From Sthenelais limicola (taxonomy: Eukaryota > Annelida > Polychaeta > Phyllodocida > Sigalionidae), in NCBI GenBank assembly GCA_942159475.1, contig OW804094.1:13646132-13710131 (forward strand): a stretch of 64,000 bases of DNA. Direction: 5' to 3'. The notes under the pieces are model-generated. The model made no database searches. It was not told the DNA's origin and saw nothing but the letters and a program-made list of their open reading frames with translations. Positions 1 through 11,534 of the stretch are shown one piece after another (within the stretch, counting starts at the first letter, position 1; every line of letters starts with the position of its first letter). The position numbers were made by a program, and so were the translations under genes.

Positions 1-188
1 TTAATGAGCGGTTCCCTGGCATCATCTGAATATATTTATATGAATTTGCTACATGTTTACAAAAAAAGAATATCAATATTTCACAGTTATTTACTCACAA
101 ATGATACATCATAAACGATAATCTAGTATATGTTAACAAATGACAAAAACGCTTTTAACAAATGACAAAAATTAGTCTTCTTGAATAC

Positions 189-500
189 CTTTAGAAATTT
201 GAAGTCCAACTCATCGTCCGCAAAGCTTTTTGCAAAACAACTGTTCAACTCAGCCCTGACTTCGTCAGCAGACATGCTCTTAGAGAGCTGTATCATCCCT
301 ACAAGGCCTTGGGTGCAGAGCGTTTCCATTTCTTTCTTACCGGGGACCAGGATTATTCCCTTCCTTATCGAAGGTTGGGCAATGCATATCACACTCTTCA
401 TAACTGGAGCGGCCTGTTTTTTATTCGGAGGCCTTCCTCTGGCTTTTGTTACCGCTTGTCTCTTCTTATTTTGCAATGCCGTTGGTAATTTAACAGAGGC
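189..500 (-). CDS. internal exon of uncharacterised gene with AT-hook-like motif
   Basis: This 312-bp exon (104 codons, phase 0 at both ends) is open on the minus strand. It follows a strong acceptor (pyrimidine tract, then TTCTTCAG at 501-508) and ends at an AAAG|GTATTC donor. The translation has a basic, AT-hook-like segment (KARGRPPNKKQ), then a compact part ending in DDELDFKFLK. The ending reminds me of domains found ahead of HECT-like regions in uncharacterised invertebrate proteins, but that is recollection, not a search. The AT-hook-like segment would suggest DNA or chromatin binding. The exon at 948-1031 has compatible phase and probably lies upstream in the same gene. Exact function is unknown. 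Confidence 0.55.
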
Positions 501-947
501 CTGAAGAAGAGGGACAATTGACCGTTTAATAATAATGGTATATATAAGAAAATGCTTAATTGAAAATGATTTATGTATTATGGGAATCAAACTGGGAAAA
601 TTATGTTGCTCTACAGATATTTAACCGCAAAAATACTTAAAATGCACCACAGAGTAAGCACAAATTCGTCCCTTGTCCTCATAAATGCTAGGTCTATAGT
701 ACTTAGGTGACTTTAATGCCAAGTTCTGGAGGGTTTGAAGCTTCTTTAAATGTGATTGTGTCGCTGAACCATATAACATTATTATGAGTTAGGGAAGAGA
801 GCTCCCCATTCACTAAAAATCGCTGTGTCCTATCTTTTAAGTAATTTTTAAGACCACTGTAGGGCTTTTTATTCAACACCAAATTTAGCCAATAAAATGT
901 CATGAAATGATATTAAACTTCCTAATGTAAAGTTATATTAGTCCTAC

Positions 948-1031
948 CTCTTGGAAATCATCATCTGAATGTGGATGTGGATGTGGTACTCCAGAAGTGG
1001 TAGCAGTGTCAGTCTCTGTAACATTTTGTAT
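948..1031 (-). CDS. small internal exon, probably same gene as 189-500
   Basis: This 84-bp exon (28 codons, phase 0 at both ends) lies between a good acceptor (TGCCATCCTTTCAG) and a GAG|GTAGGA donor on the minus strand. The peptide is hydrophilic, with a His-Pro repeat (PHPHPH) and an acidic SDDD patch, as in a disordered linker. Its phase would let it splice directly to 189-500. No domain is recognisable. The call rests on splice signals and an open frame only. Confidence 0.45.
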
Positions 1032-1081
1032 CTGAAAGGATGGCAAATTGTTAAGTAAAACAATGTGTGTTGAATAACAAC

Positions 1082-1151
1082 CAATGATTGGCATGAAGAT
1101 GAACTGGAAGATGAAACTGCTGTTTCTGGTGGAGCTGTAAGGAATCGTACA
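1082..1151 (-). CDS. possible Ser-rich exon
   Basis: A 70-bp minus-strand segment lies between an AAATATCAG acceptor and an ATTG|GTTGTT donor. One frame gives a Ser-rich peptide (TAVSSSSSSCQSL) that would suit a disordered region upstream of 948-1031. The donor is weak, and the length is not a multiple of three, so phase with its neighbour is not established. A different frame of the same DNA reads ISVYDSLQ. This is a weak call. Confidence 0.22.
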
Positions 1152-4100
1152 CTGATATTTCTCCTTTGTCAAGGGAAAGAATAGGTATCATTATTGATAT
1201 TCTATAGTAAATATTAAAAGACATTTTACATTTGAACAACAGACAGTGAACAATGGTATTATGAATAACTAATTGAGTCAGTGAACTGAATCCAGATAAC
1301 TTTTGGAAATGAACAAGGACAAACATTGACTATTTGAACCATACTTATATTTTCTAAAAAAACCAAAGTGCCAAAAAGATATAGTTTAGCAGCTATTTTT
1401 AATGGTACGATATTTAATCAAAATTTTAAGGGCGTTGGAACGCAATACAAGGCAATTCATGCTATTCTGAACATATGTCACCGTTACGCCATAGTGTCGC
1501 CGTTACGCCATAATTAATAGAAATATAGAGATCCCCAATTACTAGCACAGTTACTGTATAGAAATAAAACGGATATTTTGACAAAAAGTTATTCAAACTT
1601 TGGTTAGAACCATATCCTATGTTGGCGGCCATTATCGATTTCCTAGCTGTTACTTTGTCATTTAATATTGTTAGCATAATTACTGGGTATCTCATCTCAA
1701 ATTTACACAATATTATTTGAGAAATATGGCTTAATATAGGCGAAATAAGGCAAAAAATAGGCAAAAATAGGGGTTTCTGAATCATAGGTGTATGAATCGA
1801 AATATTTGACACAGCCTTCCCAAACTTTGTCTGTGTGTAATGCTGAAATTCCCCTCTTAGTCCATTTGCTTATGTCAAAAAAATGGCTCCCGTGTGAAAT
1901 TCATGTTCAAGGGGAATGACCCAATAGCAGCATAACACGTCTCTTGTCTATACCGGCTTGTGCTGTGGTCAACTAATCCGTATCAAACTTTCCTATTTCA
2001 GACTATAGAATCCCTGAATGCAGATATGCTTATATTGAAAATAGCAGTTGAATTTGGCATGTGGCACTATTCCCATTTGTGAAAACACAGACTTGATAAT
2101 AACATCTTTCCACAGCTCAAAGAAGGGAAAAGAGCAAAGCATTTGGAGCATCAAATGTATGAGGAAAAATCTAGAATACCAGGAGTGCAGAACACTGCTC
2201 CTATCCATGCAATAGCAGAATGTGATATAACATTAAATACTTTTAGTCTATGAGATTCAACTGCTATTTGCAACATAAACATATCTGTATCTGCTTCTGC
2301 CTATGCTCCAAAGACAAGCTGATGTGTTCTCTGATAACAAAGTACCCCTACTTGATATGTAGAGAAAGGTGGAGAAGGCTATATTCTACCTCTGTATCTT
2401 ACTGTAGTACAAAAAAGGCTCCCTGTCCTCATCATGCATGTCCATCCACAATTCCTACCATCTATATCAGCTGCTAATAAGTACCCCAGCCAAGGAATAT
2501 GCTACCAAATTCAAACTTGAAAGGGAGATTGGAAATGGAAGTCTACTGACCTGCCCTTGACCAACTACTACAGATCATTTGCTACAGCTGTAGAGCTACT
2601 GCAAGTGTTCCTACCTGGTTATTATGGAATGCACTGCTGCATGTGGTCATGATGGTGAATGTGCAAAGAGTTCAGGCCCTATTTACCAGGCTTATGAAGT
2701 CAGAATGACATGTCAGATGCCATATACAGTGTATGGCTAATTGTTTTTTCCTGTGGAAGGTTCTTTATTTCTAGTGTCACAGCAATGCTTATGACAGCTT
2801 GTTTAGTGGAAAGATGTTATCAGATATCCTTGGTCATGAATGCTTTGTACAATCTCACTGTATGGGACTTTGATTTTTCACTTCACAGGATGCATTTGAA
2901 GGGCAGTTTTCTTGTCATTTCTTTCATGTATCAGTATACTAACTTTTTAAATATTGGTTATATGGATTTTTTCATTGTTTCATTGGATCCCCCATGCCTG
3001 AAAACATTAATAAAGTGTATTCACACTTGAATATATGCTGATTTTATACTGAGTTATGGCATTTCAAAGTTTTAGAGGCGGCCATTTTGCTTTTTGAGAT
3101 TTTGGGCATGTTCCCCCACCCAGATTTTTCTAGACTTTTAGTATGTTAATAAGGGGCACTCATACTACCCAAAACCATTGAGAAACCTTCTGTTGCAATT
3201 TGTCCTAGGTCAAACCATATTGTTACTGGACTACTGTTGAAAATCATGTTTGTGACTGCATTCCTTGGAAATATAAGTTATTAATTATTGAAAAAAAATC
3301 ATAGAAAATTATCTACCAATGTTATATTAACTACCAAGAGATTGAATGAAAGCATAAAATGACTAAAGATTTTGTGTATAAGAATTGAAAGATATTTGAA
3401 GTATTTTTTATTGTTTTTTAGGAAAATATGTGAAAAATGACCTATAACGCCCCCTAGCGGAAAGGCATTAAGTGCCATGGATTTTATTTTTATTTCATTG
3501 GATTCCCTGACATGGAAAACATAGAAACGGACACCAAAATCATTCATTTATGTTAATTAGAACCAAAGTTATGGGCATTTATTGTCTGAGCAGCCATCTT
3601 GGACGCCATCTTGAATTTCGGTAGGATAAAATAATTAAAAAAATTGCAGACATTGATTTTTGAATTCAGCTCATTGAATGCTTCAAAAAAATGTTTGTCT
3701 GCAAAAATTAACATGAATTTCACACAGGATGACATAACAGCATAGACTATCTATATGTACGCCAAAAATAGAAGAGATTCGATGAATTTTATTTTTTCTA
3801 AAAAACCTGAAATCAAATGCTGCCCGTTTGGGAGAATTACTCATATGTTGCACCTTCCACTTAGTTCTCTTTTAAAATACTGCCCTGCCCTCCCCTCCCC
3901 ATACATAATGACCAAGTGGAACCGCCAAGCAATTAAGTTGAGACCAAGCAACCTCTGCACTCTAGGAAGTAGGCCATGGAAAAGTACTGGATTGTTTCAT
4001 GTCACATCCCAAATAAATTTTGAAATTGGTGAACGTAATTATGTGACTGTAGAAACCATTAGTGAAAACATCATTAAGATGATGTCAAATGGTTTAAAAA

Positions 4101-4898
4101 AAGATAGGCATAGTTTTGGTGGAATATAAAATGTATATCGCCCATATTTCATGAAAAATTGGCAACAACAATGAAACAAACATATCTTTCTTGGCCTAAT
4201 AGTTTCACGCCAGAGATTTCCCCAGCGTTGAGTGACTACGCGGGATTTGAGGGAGGGCAAGAGGCAGGCAAAGTTTGAGTGGTTGTATTCGTGTACCATG
4301 TGAATTGGACGGGTGAAGTTTTTAGTGATGCTAGTTCCAAATAATGTCAATTTACTATTAAGATCAAATCAAGTCAAATCTTGTAATGGGTCTGGGTCTC
4401 TGGATAAAATGTTAAAGTGACAAGTAGAAATAAGTCAAATGTAACAATGTCACGGTTGGAGTGGATTACCGAATGCGCACAGGCTTCCAAAGCACATGTT
4501 CCCAAGATGCGTTGACCTTATGAGGTGTCCCGCTACTCTGTGTAACCCCTTCTAAGCGAGTCGTTTCTAATAAAGTTACTGGGTAAATATCCAGCTGAAT
4601 CGACCAAATAATGACAAATTAGCAATGTAACTGGTTTTAGAATGAAGAATACCGAGTAAATAGAGAACCTAGGTGATGGATTATAACTTTGGTCCTTGCA
4701 TGAAGGAGCACCTCCCTACTTAATTTGGAAAGGGTTAAGATGGTGGTCTCGTGCCATCGCTCCACACACCACTTAACGAATATCAACGGCGATATAATTC
4801 CTTACCAGTGGAACAAATAATGAAATCTCAACTTACTGTGAGCGGTAACCAAATACAGATTGTTGCTAAATATAATCTTATAAAAGATGGGTACTTAC
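1152..4898. other. no gene recognised; dispersed repeats
   Basis: No exon with convincing splice sites or a recognisable domain was found here. The stretch has a 35-bp inverted repeat (2021-2055 against 2253-2287), a 19-bp near-tandem duplication at about 1477-1515 containing CCGTTACGCCATA, and A/T-rich sequence. The part near 3,060-3,550 has the 'ggcggccattttg' flavour also seen at 14,550 and 41,110, which suggests old interspersed repeats. Short open frames here have no codon or motif support. Confidence 0.4.
2021..2287. repeat. inverted-repeat element (MITE-like)
   Basis: Two arms, 2021-2055 and 2253-2287, are imperfect reverse complements around CAGATATG...AGTTGAAT and enclose about 200 bp. 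That architecture fits a degraded MITE or fold-back element. No target-site duplication could be identified. Confidence 0.35.
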
Positions 4899-5026
4899 AC
4901 CTGTTAGTGTGTCCTTAAGGGCATCGATTATCTTGTTGAGGGTCGGGTTGAGGGTTGTCGGTTTGTCCATGGCGGAACGGTGAGTGAGTGACCTGTCCAT
5001 CTCCTCCCCGACCCCCCGACCTGGAG
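4899..5026 (-). CDS. candidate first coding exon, gene unknown
   Basis: This minus-strand open frame lies in a local GC-rich island. It has two in-frame ATGs, one ending near 5009 and one at 4968-4970. The second has an ideal Kozak context (CCGCCATGG) and starts the peptide MDKPTTLNPTLNKIIDALKD. The exon ends ACAGGT|GTAAGTA, a near-perfect donor at 4898-4893, phase 0. The frame is open upstream through a Pro-rich segment (SFLPPPPPGRG) that may be 5' leader or N-terminal coding. The 5' limit given is approximate. No family is recognised and no following exon was found, so the product is unknown. Confidence 0.4.
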
Positions 5027-5126
5027 GAGGAGGAGGCAGGAAGGACTCAACTGGGACTATTTTTCTTCTGACTGGCGCCGCCACCTAGTGTGTGTGAGAG
5101 GCGTGGTGAATAAAAAACTACAGACC

Positions 5127-5882
5127 TATTTATTAATTCGGTCTTTGTATTTATTTATTTGGTGTTTGCTTTGAATAATTTGGTGTTTGTATTAATTCAT
5201 TTTGTAACTTGATTTATTAATTTTGTGTCTGTACTTTTAATTTTGTCTGTACATTTTAATTTGGTGAGTGCATTCATCAATTTGGTGAGTGCATTTATTA
5301 ATTCGGTGACTGCATTTATTAATTCGGTGACTGCATTTATTAATTCGGTGACTGCATTTATTAATTCGGTGACTGCATTTATTAATTTGGTGACTGCATT
5401 TATTAATTCGGTGAGTGTATTTATTAATTCGGTGAATGTTTTTATTAATTTGGTCAGTGTATTTATTAATTCTCTGTCAGTACTTTTAATTTGGTCTTAA
5501 ATTTTAATTTGGTAACTATTTTATTAATTTGGTCACTGTATTTATTAATTTGGTGAGTATTTTTTTAATTTGGTGTGTGTATTTATTAATTTGGTGACTA
5601 TTTATTAATTCTGTCTCTGTATTTATTAATTTGGTATTTCTATTTATAATTCTGTGACTGTTTATTAATTTTGTCTCTGTATTTATTGATTTTGTCTCTG
5701 TATTTATAATTTGGTGACTATTAATTAATTCGGTGATTATTTATAAATTTTGTGTCTGTATTTATTACTTCGGTACTTATACTTTTTAATTCTGTCAACT
5801 GCATTTATTTATTCTGTCCCAGCATTTATTTATTTGGTGACATTTTTAAAAATGTTTTGTGGTTAGATTTTAAAATTCGGTC
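5127..5882. repeat. about 21-bp AT-rich minisatellite
   Basis: Roughly 30 degenerate units of TTTATTAATTCGGTGACTGC type run through this segment. Units are most regular at 5270-5460 and decay on both sides. Because 21 is divisible by three, the central part stays open as an artefactual heptapeptide repeat frame (5225-5500). I do not regard that frame as a gene. Confidence 0.85.
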
Positions 5883-5989
5883 TGTCTGACTACCAGAAAA
5901 CCACTGAATTATGTAGGTAACACTTGGCGCCTCATATAGTGGCGATCAGTTAGTAGCGGGGTTGGTAACAATCTAAGTTGTGATATAAT

Positions 5990-6815
5990 ATGTGATATGT
6001 TACAGGAAAATGCGTCACAAGTCGCAAAATTAACATTTTTCAAAGTCTTTTATCCACAAGATGTCTTTGTGGGAATTTTTTCATTTTCGGAGTACTTAAC
6101 GGTGGTAGCAGCATGAATACAGGCACCAAATGTGATGTGTTTCAGGAAAATGAGTCATAAGTCGTGAAAAATGGATTTTGAGATATCATCATATTTGAAA
6201 AGATGAGATCAAGCGGATTCCAATGATAGTAAACAGTCTAATAATCTCATAAGTATTTCTTTGATATTTTCGTTTTTGACAAAAAAAGTTTCCAATATTT
6301 ATAGGGCGAATAAACATTAAAGTAACTTAATTTAGTCCATATGAGGACCATTAAAACTAAAAGATATACTACATAGATTGTCCTGAAATTTATTACATAT
6401 ATTAATATAGGTTTAAGTGATGAACCCTCCAAAAATCAGAACATTCCAATAATGTAATCTTGTAAAAATAAACACTTTGAAAAATATCAATTTTGCGACT
6501 TATGACTCATTTTCCAGAAACACATCTCAAATGTCAGGACACTGTGACAGTGTATGAAATATATTCACGCATTTCTAAGGTCATCCTATAGAGTATATAT
6601 TCAGCTACTTTACTATACTAAATGTCCACACAGAAATATTGCAAACTTTTTTTAACAAAAATAAAAATATCAAACTTAGAATACAGAATTACTTATCAGA
6701 TGTCCTAATAATGTTACCATCATTAGAATTAGCTTGATCTCATCTTTCAAAATATAACAATATCTCAAAATCCATTTTTTGCGACTTGTGACTCATTTTA
6801 CTGAAACAAATCGCA
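5990..6815. repeat. MITE family 2 copy, split by a nested copy
   Basis: The left end (ATGTTACAGGAAAATGCG) and the right end (GACTCATTTTACTGAAAC) are inverted versions of the family-2 terminus. That terminus has the consensus GTTTCAGGAAAATGAGTCA followed by CAAGTCGCAAAA. The span contains a second complete copy at 6131-6536, so this one seems to have been interrupted by it. Confidence 0.5.
6131..6536. repeat. MITE family 2, complete copy
   Basis: About 400 bp with long inverted termini: TGTGATGTGTTTCAGG on the left, and CCAGAAACACATC preceded by GACTTATGACTCATTTT on the right. The interior has the family signature 'gatatcatcatatttgaaaagatgagatcaag'. No transposase is encoded. Related copies are at 15073-15485, 18637-19036, 38183-38695 and 49844-50248. 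Confidence 0.65.
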
Positions 6816-7081
6816 TATTAATTATGGGCCTGGATGGATGAAGTTATATACTCTCCGTGACATTATACCCTACATCATAAAATATCCCTAGTTTTCCTGA
6901 GAAGCCTGAATGCACAAAGGCTTTGACGTACAAAATATTTCATTCCCTCAATGTCTTCCAATATATGATGATGTGTTATAGGAAAATGAGTCACAAGTCG
7001 TAAACAAATGATATTTTTCAAATGTGCAGCTAGTAGCATGAATACACGTACCAAATTTCAAGCCTGTATATTGAATGTATT

Positions 7082-7318
7082 TGGGTCAGATTTTCAGAAA
7101 ATGTACAATTGGCAGCTGTACACATTTACTAAATTCTTCAAAATTAGGCTGCAATTTGGTCAATACTAGGTAAATTCCAGTATATTCGGCATTGCATTGA
7201 TTCAAGCAATATGTTTAGCTAGGTTGATCTGTATTTTGAACTTTATTTTTGTCTGAAATTGCGGTTATTTGAGAAGATTGACTAAGTTGAATTGTACATT
7301 TTCTGAAAATCTGACCCA
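7082..7318. repeat. MITE family 1 (TGGGTCAG termini)
   Basis: A 237-bp element starts TGGGTCAGATTTTCAGAAAA and ends with the reverse complement of that sequence. The match continues into GTACAATT. Its interior is non-coding. It is the most complete reference copy of the family that recurs through the duplicated region. Confidence 0.75.
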
Positions 7319-7495
7319 TTAAGGCCTATAACTAATTAGTTTAGGCTACTATAGTGAGTGCCCATCAGGAAATATCACTAACTTCTATTCAAGCATACAG
7401 ATATATATATATAGACTTTGTGGCTAATTAAAGTTTACTATCATTGGAATCCACTTGATTTCTTGATCACTTGATCTTTTCAAATAATAATGATA

Positions 7496-7730
7496 TGGGT
7501 CTGATTTTCAGAAAATGTACAATTCACCTTCACCAATCCTTTCAAATAACCCAAATTTAAGTGGAAAGTGACGTTCAAAATGCAGTTTAAGACAATGAAA
7601 GAGATATTTCAAATCAATGCAATGCCAAAGATACTCTGATATACCAGTTATTTATAATTTTTCTGTCTAATTTAACAGAAGTTCCCAAATTTGTAAATCT
7701 GCCAATCTGCCAATCTGAAAATCTGGCCCA
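7496..7730. repeat. MITE family 1 with TA target duplication
   Basis: A 235-bp element starts TGGGTCTGATTTTCAGAAAA and ends AAAATCTGGCCCA. It is flanked on both sides by TA (7494-7495 and 7731-7732). TA duplication is typical of Tc1/mariner-mobilised elements. It has no coding capacity. Confidence 0.65.
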
Positions 7731-7785
7731 TATCTCAAAATCTATTCTTTTGGAATTTGTGACTTATTTTCCGTAATACATCACA

Positions 7786-8120
7786 TGTTATAAGATACTT
7801 TAGTAGAGGGATCGGGGAGCGGGGGGACGAACGGTGTATACCGGGTATGTTCGTCCACCGCTCGGGGCGCTAGGGTCTCGTACTGTGAGCGAGGACGGGT
7901 CTATGGGGGGAGGGAGTATAAATAGGGGTGGGAAACGGGGTAGGGGCAGTTGGTGCCCAGGCAGGGGACGCGGTAGAGCCCCTTTGAACATCAGAAGAAT
8001 AAATACAGCAAGATCGCTAAACCTGTACTTTGTGACTTTGAGTCTGCTTCATCGGAGATAGACGCCAACCGACCGGCTGAGCAATTCGTCCCAACCCAAC
8101 TCATATAATTAACTATTACA
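7786..8120 (+). mobile_element. probable solo LTR
   Basis: This 335-bp GC-rich island in AT-rich surroundings has the order of an LTR on the plus strand. It begins TGTTATA, has a TATA box (AGTATAAATAGG, about 7915-7926), an AATAAA at about 8000, and ends TATTACA, so the termini are TG...CA with short inverted ends. A separate inverted repeat GGACGAAC...GTTCGTCC sits at about 7825-7856. No 5-bp target duplication is visible and no internal retroelement sequence adjoins it. A GC-rich promoter is the alternative. Confidence 0.42.
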
Positions 8121-8364
8121 GAGAGCCCTGAGTGTGTGCGATCCCCACCAGGAAGGCTAGAGCCTCTGCTAGGTCCCTATTCCCCCACATATTTATTAAT
8201 TCTGCATCTAATATAAGCAACTGTTTGGTCAAGACGAACGCGGACGAATTCAGACGAATCCAGAAACAAAAGTAACTCAACATGTCTTTCGGGTTGTTTA
8301 ATAAAAGCTCTGACGATCGAGACGTTGACAACAATACATTGCTTAATAATTAAAGAGAAGTCAC

Positions 8365-8532
8365 CTGAATGTGTTTTGATTGCAGATTGTGATGGCTGGG
8401 AAATCAAGCTGATCTTCATATGAGACTTCTACATTGACAGTTTTACTGTACTCGTAATACCGTATGAGGTTACTACCCATGAAGTACAGGAAGGCAGCGG
8501 TAGCAACAAGCATTACCAGTATCCATAGAATT
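8365..8532 (-). CDS. DEG/ENaC (ASIC-like) sodium channel, TM1 exon
   Basis: This 168-bp minus-strand exon lies between a consensus acceptor (GATTTTACAG) and an ACATTCAG|GTGACT donor. It encodes the first membrane-spanning helix (ILWILVMLVATAAFLYFMG), then a tyrosine-rich post-TM1 stretch. It ends in the family hallmark DFPAITICNQNTFR, the extracellular base of TM1 shared by epithelial sodium channels, ASICs and degenerins. Such channels are trimeric and sit in the plasma membrane. One nucleotide at the 5' end completes a split codon from an upstream exon, which I did not find. The rest of the gene is outside the window or unrecognised. Neighbouring DNA (7.8-8.1 kb) is repeat-derived, so the downstream intron is large or invaded. 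Confidence 0.85.
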
Positions 8533-11501
8533 CTGTAAAATCAAAATAACAGCTTGTTAATTACTAGTGCATGCCAGGGGTAGGAAAAGGGAGAAACGTT
8601 TCTTTTTTTATCTTTTACCTGTTTCATCCCTATTATTACTTGTTAAGGACGTGGTTTAATATTTTTTTAAAAGAAATTGTATTGAGCTGGTTTCGGTGGT
8701 ACAATGACATTCTCACTAAAATAAAAAACAATACAAAATTTTCATTTCAGATTCAATGTACAAAACAAATATTTTTAGGTTTTATTTTATTCAATACATG
8801 CAGTTCTGAACCTGGCAAAAACATCCTTTAAATTTAGAAGTAAGAAATCTTATTCCGTGATCTGCAACTGCCAGGTTGGGTGGAATAATCTAGGCAAATC
8901 GATTTCAGTTCCGCGCTCATCACATCCATCTCCCACGCTTTCTCACTTGGCAGGCGTTATCACACCATTAAATCTTAATGGTTATAAATTGTTAATTTAT
9001 ATTAACTCGCTTTATATACTCACTATATTATCGCACCATTACATTCTAATGGTGTTAAATTATTAATTTTTATTAAGTTATGTACTCACTTAGGCATACA
9101 TGGGAAGACCAGGTCTAGACCTGACATGTACTACCTGTATTTTCTGTTACCTAGTCATCAAATAAAAGAATTTTATTATTATTATTATTATTATTACAAG
9201 TTGAACCGTACTAACTGTATATAGAATGACTTTCACACACCGAGCTCTGTGCGCGGGAAAAGCGTTGTTAAGGACGTTACGTCCTAAAATATTGCGTCCT
9301 GATCGGTGCTGTTGACATGCAGAACATGTGTTGGTGAAAGTCATGCTAAAATGTCCGATAATACGAATTCAGAAGCATATTTAATATTAAACAAGAGCCT
9401 TCGGCTGAGGCCCCTCCATCAGAAAAACAGATCATATTAAAAAAAGTATCTGAAGAAGAGAGGTCAATTAAAGCAGATTGAATTAATTAATAGCCCAATT
9501 TTATTGAGAGTTCAGGGTCTGAGGGGTGAGGGTTTGAGAGAGGATAGTCATCACAAGTCTCAGAGCTTAGTTTTAATAATTTTATTATCAAAAGGTTCTG
9601 ACCAGGAGTAGTGGCGGCTAGTGGATGCCCTGTAAAATATATAAATATCATTGTTTATTCCTCAGCCCCCCCCCACACACACACACACCCCAGCCGCCAG
9701 AAGAACACAGATCAAGGGGCAGTGCTTTTGAAATCAATAAATGGTCTGATTGTGAAGATAAATAACCTATATTTATCAAATGTAGAGACGGAAATGGGCC
9801 TATGTTTTGACTAATTTATTGATCCAATATTGTCGCTGCAAGCCGCCCGAAAAAAAAGGATTTTAATCAATGACACCAACGTATAGTATAAATGTAAATC
9901 GATTCTCACGAAATGGAGTCACTTGGGGCTATTTTGGAGTCAAATTTCAAATTCATTGAAACTTCTAATCCTTCACATCATTGATTCTACACATGTTTAA
10001 CAACCCAGATCGAAAATTGGGAACACTAATAATAAAATTATCAAAAACCTTCCCTGGGGCAGCCGAAATTTTATTTATTATTTATTCTAGACGTACAAAA
10101 CCATACCTTCCCCGAAAGCCCTATTTGAATCTGTTAGGCTAATAATGTAATATGACTAATTTTATTTAAAAATGTTGGGAGGGGGGGGGGGTATTTAAAA
10201 ACTATCAAACTCTATTGATATATCACCGAAAGACGTTTAGGAATGTCTGTGGGCCCGTTTCGTGAGAAGTGACCATATACATATATATATACTGGTAGTA
10301 GAGCGCCCCCACCCCGCACGCACACACAATCATGCTTGCCTAATCACACCTATAAAAGCGCATGGAATAATGTACGAAAGTCGACAATGTCTTATCCATG
10401 TAGCTTATGTTATTTAAGGGTTCTCTCATGAAGACATGGTTGATTTGCTACGGAAAATATTCACCCACATATAAATCTTATCTAGATTTAATTTTGTGCG
10501 TGAGATTTTGAAGCTTTAACGTGTGAGCGTGAGATATTGACTAATTCAAGTAATTGTGTGTGTTTCACGCAAAAGGCGCATGTCTTAGTAGCCGTGTGTA
10601 TGTACACTCAATGCTTCCCTGAGGTGGGAAAAACTGTGCCTATATGCGTTGTCAATGAGCAAGGGCAACACGTTGCCATCGCCAACGTCACAGCGTCACT
10701 CTCGCAGCGCAGTGGGACAGCGTCGTGAAACATCACTGCAAAATTAAGTTCGTAGGAAATGGGAAGCAACACATTGCGACCAAAAAACATCTCTTTTAAA
10801 TGTAAGAAAAATCTGTCCTGTGTTTTTGTCACAATTATAGTTGCTTGTATGTGATTCTGTTGCGTGTGCTACTTAACCAAACAAACACCACTGTCTCCCA
10901 GCATACATCTCTCGAACGGCGTGCGCATAAAAACGGCTTCAATCGGAAGTAGAGTGGAGAAAGCAGAGCCACCTTTAAAGAGTAAGGTAATAATTAAAGC
11001 TTGGACGATTTTCAGTTTGATGATGTGTCCATATTTTTGGCGGGACCATGCGGAAATGCAAGGCTCAAACCGCAAATGACGTCTCCACTGGCAGGACGGC
11101 GAGGATCACTGGAGCCGACCTTTTTCGGGAGTTAATATCATTGTGAACAAATGGATTTCACCTTATTTAAATCGTTTGGCATTGGATTATCCGTCATCAA
11201 TGACCAAGAATAGAACATCGAGATTGTACTACAAAGATTTCACTGAGAAAGATTCGAAAAATATCTTTGATTGACGATTTGAATGGTTAGCTTCGGGAAC
11301 TGCTATGCACATGTATGGACGTTTCTACCACTGCTTGGCTTTATCATTGGAATTTATTTTCAATCGTCCAGAGTATTACCGCGAGATTAATTTGGGTGTG
11401 GTGTCTTAGGCTATGTACTTGTATTATATAAATATGGAATCTTTTTCTCATTTTCAATGCTGCCCACCACCCCACCCCCCGGCTCCCGCACCCCCACCCT
11501 T
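8533..11501. other. no gene recognised; repeat debris
   Basis: This stretch contains a possible retroposon 3' tail near 9150-9197 (AATAAAAG followed by an ATT microsatellite). It also has an inverted repeat with arms ATGACTTTCAC at about 9226 and the reverse complement at about 9333, a C/A-rich patch at 9664-9692, and a G-run at 10181. Short open frames such as 10537-10728 have no domain, splice or composition support. Confidence 0.4.
9171..9197. repeat. ATT trinucleotide microsatellite
   Basis: About nine ATT units directly follow CAAATAAAAGAATTTT. This is the arrangement expected at the 3' tail of a LINE or SINE. Confidence 0.7.
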
Positions 11502-11534
11502 AGCGCTGTTTAGCCTCAATGGCTAAACAGCGCT
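11502..11534. repeat. perfect 14-bp hairpin
   Basis: Arms AGCGCTGTTTAGCC (11502-11515) and GGCTAAACAGCGCT (11521-11534) are exact reverse complements around a 5-nt loop (TCAAT). The hairpin follows a C-rich tract (11463-11499). No T-run or gene end nearby supports a terminator role. Confidence 0.75.

Larger units (their letters stand above)
6968..7785. repeat. MITE family 2 copy hosting two family-1 MITEs
   Basis: The left end at about 6968 (GATGTGTTATAGGAAAATGA) and the right end at about 7765-7785 (TTTTCCGTAATACATCAC) are family-2 termini. Between them lie two complete family-1 elements (7082-7318 and 7496-7730), so this older copy seems to have received two insertions. The right end abuts the solo-LTR-like segment. 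Confidence 0.45.

Noticed and set aside
5225..5500. 91-codon plus-strand frame with a repeated VTAFINS-like motif
   Set aside because: It is an artefact of the 21-bp tandem repeat. There is no promoter, splice or domain support.
11502..11534. Hairpin as a transcription terminator
   Set aside because: No U-run follows, there is no gene upstream, and intrinsic terminators are a bacterial feature.
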